This document shows positions 32,297 to 39,163 of a stretch of DNA of 39,163 nucleotides, piece after piece. Source of the stretch: an uncultured Bacteroidota bacterium (lineage in GTDB: Bacteria; Bacteroidota; Bacteroidia; Chitinophagales; LD1). A program made the translations under genes and the position numbers. The first letter of the stretch is position 1. Each line of letters opens with the position of its first letter. Location of the stretch: contig CALAYL010000090.1 in assembly GCA_937894725.1 (NCBI GenBank), forward strand, positions 1 through 39,163, read 5' to 3'. The notes beneath the pieces are model-generated. The model made no database searches, was not told where the DNA came from, and worked only from the letters and a program-made list of their open reading frames with translations.

Positions 32297-33393
32297 GTAA
32301 ACCGACACATTATATTATCAGCGGTGGTGGCTCTGGTGGGCATATATTTCCCGCTATTGCGATAGCGAATACGATCAAAAGTAGAGAGCCGAATGCGGTT
32401 GTTTTATTTGTAGGTGCGCTGGGGAAAATGGAGATGGAAAAAGTGCCTCAAGCGGGTTATCCGATAGTTGGGCTACCGATTTCAGGACTTCAACGAGGTA
32501 AAATTTTAGTCAACCTTTCGTTGCCATTTAAACTTTTTTATTCTTTGTTGTATTCTTTTTTTTTAGTGATAAAACATAAGCCTGCTGTGGCTATAGGAGT
32601 AGGAGGCTATGCAAGTGGGCCACTCTTGTTTGCTGCGGCTATGCTCCGAGTGCCTACTCTCATACAAGAACAAAATGCTGTGGCAGGATTGACTAATCGT
32701 ATTTTGGCTCGTTTAGTAACAGTGATATGCGTAGCTTATGATCAACTTACCACCACATATCAGGGTCGAAATGTAGTGGTGACGGGAAACCCAATACGCA
32801 AGTCAATTTTAAACGAGATGCCTTCACATGAAAGTGGCTTGGCGTTTTTTGGATTAAATCCTTCAAATAAGACAATTCTGCTCATAGGCGGAAGCCTTGG
32901 TGCCGCTACACTCAACAAAGCTCTAAAAGAAAATTTGGATGTGGTTATTGCCAACGATTGGCAGTTAATTTGGCAAACTGGAAAAATATATTTTGACGTA
33001 TATAAAAATCTTGCCCCTCAACATCCAGCTATAAAAATTGTTCAATTTATAGACAATATGCCAGCGGCTTATGCCGCAGCAGACATAGTGATATCCAGAG
33101 CTGGAGCCCTGTCTATTGCTGAGTTGCAAGCAGTGGGTAAGCCTACTATTTTTGTACCATCGCCCAATGTTACGGATGATCAGCAAACAAAAAATGTATT
33201 GGCATTAACCGCAAAAAATGCGGCTGTTTACTTAAACGACAAGGAGGTCAATACTTCATTGATAGCTGCGCTCAATAGCCTTATCTCTACATCAAATAAG
33301 GTTGATGAAATGGCTCAAAATTTAAAACAGATGGCTATTACAGACGCAGACGAACGCATTGTAGATCAAATTTTTAAAATCCGAAAATCATGA
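32293..33393 (+). CDS. murG: MurG, lipid II synthase (GlcNAc transferase)
   Basis: This peripheral membrane glycosyltransferase adds GlcNAc to lipid I. The 366 aa contain the N-terminal GGGSGGH loop (residues 11-17), VGALGKMEMEKVPQAGYP, GVGGYASGPLLFAA, EQNAVAGLTNRILA, VVTGNPIRKSI, the second glycine-rich loop LLIGGSLGAATLN and the UDP-binding SRAGALSIAELQAVGKP. The start ATG overlaps the ftsW stop and its own stop overlaps murC, both by 4 bp, pointing to coupled translation. Confidence 0.97.
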   Translation: MSKPTHYIISGGGSGGHIFPAIAIANTIKSREPNAVVLFVGALGKMEMEKVPQAGYPIVGLPISGLQRGKILVNLSLPFKLFYSLLYSFFLVIKHKPAVAIGVGGYASGPLLFAAAMLRVPTLIQEQNAVAGLTNRILARLVTVICVAYDQLTTTYQGRNVVVTGNPIRKSILNEMPSHESGLAFFGLNPSNKTILLIGGSLGAATLNKALKENLDVVIANDWQLIWQTGKIYFDVYKNLAPQHPAIKIVQFIDNMPAAYAAADIVISRAGALSIAELQAVGKPTIFVPSPNVTDDQQTKNVLALTAKNAAVYLNDKEVNTSLIAALNSLISTSNKVDEMAQNLKQMAITDADERIVDQIFKIRKS

Positions 33394-34775
33394 ATCTCAA
33401 GGAAGTAAGATCAGTTTATTTTTTAGGTATAGGTGGCATAGGTATGTCTGCATTAGCCCGTTATTTCAATCAGCATGGAGTAAAGGTTTCTGGCTATGAT
33501 AAAACACCTACAGCACTTACTGCTGCCCTAGAAAATGAAGGGATAAAAATTTCTTATGTAGATAGCATAGAAACCACTCCACTAGATATAGATGTAGTGA
33601 TTTATACTCCTGCAATTCCTAAAGATCATGTCGGCTATAATTTGTACAAAAACCAAGGTCATAAACTCTTGAAACGTGCAGAGGTATTAGGTCTTTTGAG
33701 TAAAAATCATTTTGCAATATGTGTGGCAGGCTCACATGGCAAAACTACGGTTTCTGCTATGATAGCTCATATTCTCACACATAGTGGAGTGGGATGTACT
33801 GCATTTTTAGGAGGTATAGCCTCCAACTACAATACAAATTATCTTTCGCCAACATCAACGACTACTCGTAAAGATTTGATGGTGATAGAGGCCGATGAAT
33901 TTGATCGGTCATTTCATCAGCTGTCGCCCGATATAGCCGTCATCACAGCAGTTGATACGGATCATCTCGATATATATGGCTCAAAAGAAAAGATAGACGA
34001 AGCATTTATTGAGTTTACAAATAAGATAGATGAAGAGGGGTTTTTAGTTATAAAAGAAAATCAAAGTATCGAACCTAACCTGCCTATCTTAGACAAGGCT
34101 TTTTATTCCTTATCGAGCCCAACTAGCGATGTGTATTGCAGTAAATACTGGGTAGTTGACGGTGGATATTTATTTACCTTATCTTACTATGGCAAGGAGT
34201 CCACAGGCTTTCGTCTAAATATTGGCGGTTATCACAATATTGAAAACGCCATAGCTGCTATAGGTGTGTTGAAAGAAATAGGTTTAACCAATGGCCAAAT
34301 CAAAGATGGTTTAGCTTCTTTCAAAGGCATCAAACGTAGATTTGAAAAGGTTTTTGATGATGATAATATCATTTATATTGATGATTATGCACACCACCCA
34401 GCAGAAATAAATGCTCTAGTACAATCAGTGATAGAGTTGTATCCAGATAAAAAGATAACCGCACTTTTTCAGCCTCATCTTTTTTCACGTACGCAAGATT
34501 TAGCAGAAGGTTTCGCTAAAGCTTTGTCAGCATTGGATAGCCTTTATTTACTAGATATTTATCCTGCACGAGAGTTGCCAATTGCTGGAGTAACAAGCGA
34601 TTTGATTCTCTCAAAAGTGACCGCAAAAAGCAAAGCTATCGTAACCAAAGATACTTTTTTAGCAAAACTAAAAGACCTCAACAATGGCGTGCTTTTGACC
34701 ATCGGAGCGGGTGATATTGATACACTCGTACAGCCTATTTTACAACATTTAAAAAAACAAGAAACAAAGAGATGA
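33390..34775 (+). CDS. murC: MurC, UDP-MurNAc:L-alanine ligase
   Basis: This cytosolic ligase begins stem-peptide synthesis by adding L-Ala. The 461 aa have an N-terminal Rossmann motif GIGGIGMSALARYF (about 13-26), ATP loop AGSHGKTTVSAM at about 113-124, EADEFDRSFHQL, TAVDTDHLDIY, the GYHNIENAIAA motif and DDYAHHPAEINAL near the C-terminal domain. The order murG-murC-ftsQ is usual. Four-base overlaps join it to murG and to ftsQ. No murB or ddl follows, unlike in proteobacterial clusters. Confidence 0.97.
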   Translation: MNLKEVRSVYFLGIGGIGMSALARYFNQHGVKVSGYDKTPTALTAALENEGIKISYVDSIETTPLDIDVVIYTPAIPKDHVGYNLYKNQGHKLLKRAEVLGLLSKNHFAICVAGSHGKTTVSAMIAHILTHSGVGCTAFLGGIASNYNTNYLSPTSTTTRKDLMVIEADEFDRSFHQLSPDIAVITAVDTDHLDIYGSKEKIDEAFIEFTNKIDEEGFLVIKENQSIEPNLPILDKAFYSLSSPTSDVYCSKYWVVDGGYLFTLSYYGKESTGFRLNIGGYHNIENAIAAIGVLKEIGLTNGQIKDGLASFKGIKRRFEKVFDDDNIIYIDDYAHHPAEINALVQSVIELYPDKKITALFQPHLFSRTQDLAEGFAKALSALDSLYLLDIYPARELPIAGVTSDLILSKVTAKSKAIVTKDTFLAKLKDLNNGVLLTIGAGDIDTLVQPILQHLKKQETKR

Positions 34776-35560
34776 AACGGTTTCTTTTCATAGTAAAACG
34801 TATAGCGCAAATCACTTTGGTGGTCGCGATTATTGTTTTATTTGTAGTTACGCTCGTAGCTGCGGTGAAGTCGTCTAACTCGCGTGTATGCTCAGCTGTA
34901 CAGATTCATCTCGACTTCATACCTGAGTATCAACTCATAGATCAAGCTGAAATTCTCTCCATAACGCAAAGCGTAATGGATACGCCTATTGTTGGTAAAC
35001 CGTTGGTATCATTCGATTTGAAGGCATTGGAGAAAGCGATACGAAAAGCACCATATATTGAAAATGTCGAAGCATTTATAGATCAAAAGCAAGTGCTACA
35101 TCTTGCTGTACTACAAAAGAGACCATTTCTAAGGATAATCAACAATGACGGTGTTAGTTATTATTTGGCTTATGACCAAACAAAGATGCCACTTCATGAT
35201 AACTTTACGGTAAATGTACCCTTGGCTACGGGATATGTGAAAACGTTGGGCAATAGTAGTAGTGATAGCATAGTGCAAAATCAGCTCTGCTCTTTGGTTT
35301 CAGAGATTAATTCAGATACGCTTTGGTCAGCGCTGATAGATCATGTAGAAGTACTCGAAAATGGCACATTCAAACTGATACCTAAGTTTAGACATCACGA
35401 AGTTTATTTTGGTCAGTTTGATGCTACATCATCAAAGCGGCTACTAAACCTCAAAGTGTTTTATAGACAGATACTCAATCAGCAAGGTTGGGACAAATAT
35501 AAAGCGATCAACATAGAACTCGATAACCAAGTGATAGCCACAAAAAGAGACAGCATTTAA
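34772..35560 (+). CDS. ftsQ: FtsQ/DivIB-like divisome protein
   Basis: This bitopic division protein of 262 aa has a short basic cytoplasmic tail, a transmembrane helix (about 8-30, ITLVVAIIVLFVVTLVAA), then a periplasmic part with a POTRA-like region (about 40-105, including SFDLKALEKAIRKAPYIEN) and a FtsQ-type beta domain (about 110-255). It connects FtsL/FtsB with other divisome members. Family sequences diverge strongly, so location between murC and ftsA and the topology are the main evidence. It overlaps murC by 4 bp; ftsA follows after 12 bp. Confidence 0.9.
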   Translation: MKRFLFIVKRIAQITLVVAIIVLFVVTLVAAVKSSNSRVCSAVQIHLDFIPEYQLIDQAEILSITQSVMDTPIVGKPLVSFDLKALEKAIRKAPYIENVEAFIDQKQVLHLAVLQKRPFLRIINNDGVSYYLAYDQTKMPLHDNFTVNVPLATGYVKTLGNSSSDSIVQNQLCSLVSEINSDTLWSALIDHVEVLENGTFKLIPKFRHHEVYFGQFDATSSKRLLNLKVFYRQILNQQGWDKYKAINIELDNQVIATKRDSI

Positions 35561-35572
35561 ACCAAATATAGT

Positions 35573-37030
35573 ATGAACGAAATTAAAAAATATCCGATTG
35601 TTGTAGGCCTCGATATAGGTACTACCAAGATTGCAGCCATCGTAGGGCAGATGGACCAAACCAAACGAATCAAGATTCTTGGTATTGGGAGAGCCGAGTC
35701 AAATGGAGTAGCAAGAGGCGAAGTGGTAAACATAGAAATGACTGTAGCCTCTATCAAAGCGGCAGTGGCTGAAGCGCAACGTCAGTCTGGTGTCGAGATC
35801 AAAGAAGTGTATGTAGGTATAGCCGGAGAGCATATATCAAGTATGCAACACAGTGGCATCTATACACTCAGTGAGCGAGATACACTGGTAGAAGAATCGC
35901 ATATCAAATCAATGATAGATGATATGTACAAAATAGCTGTAAACCCAGGCGAGAAAATCATACATGTGATTCCGCAAGAGTTTACGATAGATAATAGCCT
36001 CGTGCAGATGACTCCAGTGGGTATGTATGGAAGTAGATTGTCTGCAAATTTTCATATCATTTGTGGCAAACTAGCCGCAGCTAAAAATATCAAAGTATGT
36101 GTAGAACGTGCTGGACTTGAAATGTCTGGTCTAGTGCTAGAGCCATTGGCATCTGCGGCTTCGGTATTGAGCGAAGAAGAAATGGAAGCGGGTGTGGTTT
36201 TGGTTGATATAGGAGGTGGTACTACCGACATCGCCATTTTCCAAGACAATGTAATTCGTCATACTGCGGTTATTCCTCTTGCGGGCAATATCATTACAGA
36301 AGATATTAAAACGGGTTGTTTGGTGTTGAAAAAACAAGCCGAAAGCTTGAAAGTAAAATTTGGTCATGCCTTGCCAGAGGGGACTAGCGAGAATGAACAT
36401 ATCTCTATACCTGGCATAGCGGGCAGAGAGCGTAGAGAAATTTCTATGCTTAACCTTGCCAATATTATCAATGCTCGACTTGAAGAAATATTCCAACATG
36501 TATTTTTTGAAATCAAAGCATCAGGATTTTCTAAGAAACTGATTGCGGGTATTGTCATTACTGGTGGTGGTTCTCAACTAAAACATCTGAAGCAGTTTGT
36601 CGAATACCATACTGGGATGTTGACACGTATTGGCCACCCTACGGAAAGTCTTCATACCTCTACTAGCGACAGTTTGAAAAATCCCATTTTTGCTACGGGA
36701 GTAGGACTTATCATAAAGGGGTATGAGGCATTAAAAGATGAAGGCCGATTAAACCTGCTTGAAGACGTAATGCCTGTAGTAGAACAAGCAGCAGCGCCAA
36801 TAGCGGTTGAGGAAAAAATAATTGAGGCACCGGTGCAAGAAAGTATGCATGTTGAAATGGAAATCAACTTTGAAGAGCCAGAAGTATCTCCATATGTTCA
36901 ACCGTCACCACCTGCAAATTCGGCAAAGAAAGCACCTAAAGAAAAATGGTGGAATCGTTTAGTGCAAAATACCAATGATTGGTTTTCGGACGAGAGTATC
37001 AATAACGACAATGATTTTAAAAGAAATTAA
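35573..37030 (+). CDS. ftsA: FtsA, actin-like membrane tether of FtsZ
   Basis: This cytosolic actin-family ATPase recruits FtsZ to the membrane and signals to the divisome. The 485 aa include phosphate-1 VVGLDIGTTKIAAIVG (about 11-26), the 1C domain (about 85-165), VVLVDIGGGTTDIAIF near 209-224 (phosphate-2) and GIVITGGGSQLKHL (adenosine motif). After about residue 400 comes an extension with acidic and Pro-rich sequence and a C-terminal amphipathic helix (KEKWWNRLVQNTNDWFSDE) suited to membrane binding. It lies 22 bp before ftsZ. Confidence 0.97.
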   Translation: MNEIKKYPIVVGLDIGTTKIAAIVGQMDQTKRIKILGIGRAESNGVARGEVVNIEMTVASIKAAVAEAQRQSGVEIKEVYVGIAGEHISSMQHSGIYTLSERDTLVEESHIKSMIDDMYKIAVNPGEKIIHVIPQEFTIDNSLVQMTPVGMYGSRLSANFHIICGKLAAAKNIKVCVERAGLEMSGLVLEPLASAASVLSEEEMEAGVVLVDIGGGTTDIAIFQDNVIRHTAVIPLAGNIITEDIKTGCLVLKKQAESLKVKFGHALPEGTSENEHISIPGIAGRERREISMLNLANIINARLEEIFQHVFFEIKASGFSKKLIAGIVITGGGSQLKHLKQFVEYHTGMLTRIGHPTESLHTSTSDSLKNPIFATGVGLIIKGYEALKDEGRLNLLEDVMPVVEQAAAPIAVEEKIIEAPVQESMHVEMEINFEEPEVSPYVQPSPPANSAKKAPKEKWWNRLVQNTNDWFSDESINNDNDFKRN

Positions 37031-37052
37031 ATAATCTAAAAACAACTATAAT

Positions 37053-38672
37053 ATGAATTCTCTACAATTTGATTTGCCCAAAGACCAGTCGTCTATCATC
37101 AAGGTGATAGGTGTAGGTGGTGGAGGCGGCAATGCAGTCAACCACATGTTTAATCAAGGTATCGTAGGTGTAAACTTTGTGATAACCAATACAGATTCGC
37201 AAGCGCTCGATATGAGTCCTATTCCTAATAAAATTCAGCTTGGTCCTGAACTCACTCAAGGTTTGGGTGCGGGCTCAAATCCATCCGTAGGCATGCAAGC
37301 TACCGAAGAGTCTATCGAAGAAATTAAAACTTTGCTTGGCAACAATACCAAAATGGTTTTTGTGACGGCAGGTATGGGAGGCGGTACTGGTACAGGTGGC
37401 GCTCCTGTAGTAGCTAAAATAGCTAAAGAGATGGGCATACTTACGGTAGCTATCGTCACTACACCGTTTTCTTTTGAAGGCAAAAGAAAGTTTAATCAGG
37501 CACTCGAAGGTATCGAGCGTTTAAAAGAACATGTGGACACGATTCTTGTTATTTCTAACGACAAAATTCGTGAAATGTTTGGCAACTCGCCACAATCTGA
37601 GGCGTTTAATCAAGCGAACAATATTTTGACCACAGCGGCCAAAAGTATTTCAGAGATAATCACGATACCAGGCTACATCAATGTGGACTTTGCAGATGTA
37701 AAACACGTTATGCAAAACTCAGGCCCTGCATTGATGGGAAGTGCTACTACAGAAGGCGAAGGCAGAGCCCTAAACGCTATTCAAGGAGCACTCAATTCTC
37801 CATTGTTAAACGATAACGATATTCGTGGAGCACAAAAAATATTGGTGAATATATCATCGGGTACAGAGCAAATCACCATCGATGAAATTACCATCATCAA
37901 CGAATACTTGCAAGATGTAGCCAAGGTAGATACCGATATTATTTTTGGTACATGCGATGATATGGCACTCGGTGCTAAAATCTCTGTAACTATTATAGCT
38001 ACAGGGTTTGAGTTGTTTTCTGCTCCAGCTTATGCTAAGGTGACAAACAAGGTAGTGCATGAGCTTGTAGAGAAACCAGCGCAGACACCAGCGGTGAAAG
38101 TAGCTGTAAAATTGGAAGAGCCTATTGCCGAAAATGTGGTAGCTCCTGAAGATGAAAATACGACCACTACTTCACCTTTGGTAGAAGATGATTCATTTAT
38201 TTTTAAAACGGTAAATGAAGAAGAGGCTGTAAATCTTTTTAGCTTACATGATATAAACGAGGACACAGTATCGTATGATTTTGAAATGGAACACCCTGCT
38301 GAGAAAGTAGAAGAAAGTAAAATCGAAGAAGATATCATCGCATCTACTTCTGCTAAAGTAGAAGAGGAGTATATCGTTCGCAATGCGAAACATTATGAAG
38401 TAACTCCATCAATACCTGCTAATGAGTTGCAAGAAAAAGAGCTCGTAGATAGAAAGAAAATTCTTCATCAATTGAGCACAAAATCGCTCAATAAGAGCAA
38501 TTTGAAAGAGATAGAATCTACACCTGCCTATCTACGAAAAAACATAGAGATAAACAATACGCTGCCTTCAGAAGAGCGATCTCAATCACGTTATACTTTG
38601 TCAAACGACATAGAAAGCGACAAACCATTGTTTAAACGAAACAATTCATTTTTAGACGACAATGTAGATTAA
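37053..38672 (+). CDS. ftsZ: FtsZ, tubulin-like division GTPase with long C-terminal tail
   Basis: This GTPase forms the Z ring. The GTP-binding domain has KVIGVGGGGGNAVNHM (about 18-33), the tubulin signature GMGGGTGTGGAPVVAKIA at about 107-124, TTPFSFEGKRK and the T7-region NVDFADVKHVM. The conserved core ends near residue 325. It is followed by a linker of over 150 residues, very acidic and low in complexity. A short conserved-looking element, TPAYLRKN, comes before the last 45 residues, which end in KPLFKRNNSFLDDNVD. At 539 aa it is longer than E. coli FtsZ, as is common in Bacteroidota. It is the last gene of the cluster, closed by a terminator. Confidence 0.98.
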   Translation: MNSLQFDLPKDQSSIIKVIGVGGGGGNAVNHMFNQGIVGVNFVITNTDSQALDMSPIPNKIQLGPELTQGLGAGSNPSVGMQATEESIEEIKTLLGNNTKMVFVTAGMGGGTGTGGAPVVAKIAKEMGILTVAIVTTPFSFEGKRKFNQALEGIERLKEHVDTILVISNDKIREMFGNSPQSEAFNQANNILTTAAKSISEIITIPGYINVDFADVKHVMQNSGPALMGSATTEGEGRALNAIQGALNSPLLNDNDIRGAQKILVNISSGTEQITIDEITIINEYLQDVAKVDTDIIFGTCDDMALGAKISVTIIATGFELFSAPAYAKVTNKVVHELVEKPAQTPAVKVAVKLEEPIAENVVAPEDENTTTTSPLVEDDSFIFKTVNEEEAVNLFSLHDINEDTVSYDFEMEHPAEKVEESKIEEDIIASTSAKVEEEYIVRNAKHYEVTPSIPANELQEKELVDRKKILHQLSTKSLNKSNLKEIESTPAYLRKNIEINNTLPSEERSQSRYTLSNDIESDKPLFKRNNSFLDDNVD

Positions 38673-38689
38673 TCTACACTTACAAATTG

Positions 38690-38726
38690 AAAAAGCGGCA
38701 GGATTAATTTCATGCCGCTTTTTTTT
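38690..38726. terminator. Rho-independent terminator of the dcw operon
   Basis: The stem AAAAGCGGCA (38691-38700) with TGCCGCTTTT (38713-38722) is followed by T's to 38726. It lies between convergent ftsZ and the AHSA1-like gene, and the A run on its left would let it work in both directions. Confidence 0.9.
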
Positions 38727-38742
38727 GTAGATACATGGAGGA

Positions 38743-39159
38743 TTAGCCTCTGCTTTCAGTATATTTTTTAAAATTATTGAGTATAGCCTGCCAGCCATCT
38801 CTCTGCATGTCTATGGGATTTTCCATTTCAGCATCGAATGATATTTCCACTTTTGTTGTAGCATCTATCTCATCGAAAAGTATAGTTGCCTTTCGCCCAT
38901 CGAGCATCGTGTAGGCTAGTTTTTTGTATTCCCATATCTCATCATAGATTGCCTCGAAATCAAAGCCAAAACTGCCATCTTTTGCCTCCATTCTTGCAAA
39001 GTACTTTCCCCCTGCTTTTAGTTCATTTGTAGCTAAAGGGCATTGCCATTCAACTGTAGCAAAATTCCATTTTGTGATATGCTGTGGCTGTGTGTAACAT
39101 TCCCAGGTTTTTTGTAAGTCGTTATTGACTAAGGCAGTGACGGTAATTGTATTTTCCAT
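38743..39159 (-). CDS. AHSA1/SRPBCC-family protein
   Basis: This 138-aa protein has the START-like/AHSA1 fold: an N-terminal strand ITVTALVNNDLQKTWECYTQ, the typical PQHITKWNFA segment, ELKAGGKYFARMEAKDGS, then FDFEAIYDEIWEYKKLAYTM, and a C-terminal helix RDGWQAILNNFKKYTES. Such proteins bind small hydrophobic ligands or assist Hsp90-like chaperones, but for this bacterial branch no specific role is known. The gene is complete, starting at ATG 39159 four bases from the window edge, and converges on ftsZ. Its promoter lies outside the window. Confidence 0.9.
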   Translation of the reverse strand: MENTITVTALVNNDLQKTWECYTQPQHITKWNFATVEWQCPLATNELKAGGKYFARMEAKDGSFGFDFEAIYDEIWEYKKLAYTMLDGRKATILFDEIDATTKVEISFDAEMENPIDMQRDGWQAILNNFKKYTESRG

Positions 39160-39163
39160 AGTG

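Noticed and set aside
1..39163. CRISPR arrays, tRNA or rRNA genes, transposases, phage genes
   Set aside because: None was seen on either strand: no regularly spaced repeats, no cloverleaf-like conserved segments and no transposase or integrase motifs.

Overview
The window is chromosomal DNA from a member of the Bacteroidota. The evidence is AT-rich coding with almost no Shine-Dalgarno sequences, TAnnTTTG-type promoter elements, type IX secretion (T9SS) C-terminal sorting domains on three proteins, TonB-dependent receptors with partner lipoproteins, and a dcw cluster in Bacteroidota order. Genus cannot be told; a Chitinophagia/Saprospiria-like lineage is a guess.

Layout. (1) 1-3290: two adjacent genes for T9SS-exported surface proteins. 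Each has a short tandem repeat at its 5' end that breaks the reading frame. A 58-bp direct repeat, a 37-codon ORF and a strong terminator follow. (2) 3349-6439: a DtxR/MntR-type metal regulator divergent from a TonB receptor whose promoter contains a perfect 7-2-7 palindrome. (3) 6460-12622: a leftward pair (EEP-family nuclease/phosphatase, then a CvfB-like S1 protein) divergent from a TonB receptor plus OB-fold (DUF5689-like) lipoprotein pair. This may be an extracellular nucleic-acid or phosphate scavenging locus. (4) 12659-16391: a five-gene rightward operon with a MbnP-like lipoprotein, a MbnH/MauG-like di-haem protein, an outer-membrane barrel with a Cys/Met-rich N-terminus, a small Cys/His membrane-anchored protein and a small lipoprotein. 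It is probably concerned with copper. (5) 16413-22783: a C10 (streptopain-like) protease with a T9SS tail and a lipoprotein gene directly after it, a divergent TPR/HTH membrane regulator, an unknown multi-pass membrane protein and a WbqC-family protein. (6) 22903-38726: the division and cell wall cluster mraZ-rsmH-ftsL-ftsI-murE-mraY-murD-ftsW-murG-murC-ftsQ-ftsA-ftsZ, closed by a terminator and preceded by two inverted pairs of MraZ-box-like repeats. (7) 38743-39159: an AHSA1/SRPBCC protein on the minus strand.

The dcw cluster is ordinary core machinery making meso-DAP peptidoglycan (MurE has DNPR). The accessory interest is on the left: possible repeat-driven on/off switching of secreted proteins, the metal-regulated receptor, the split nuclease/OB-fold/receptor locus, and the MbnP/MbnH-type copper operon. 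No rRNA, tRNA, CRISPR array, transposase or phage gene was seen.
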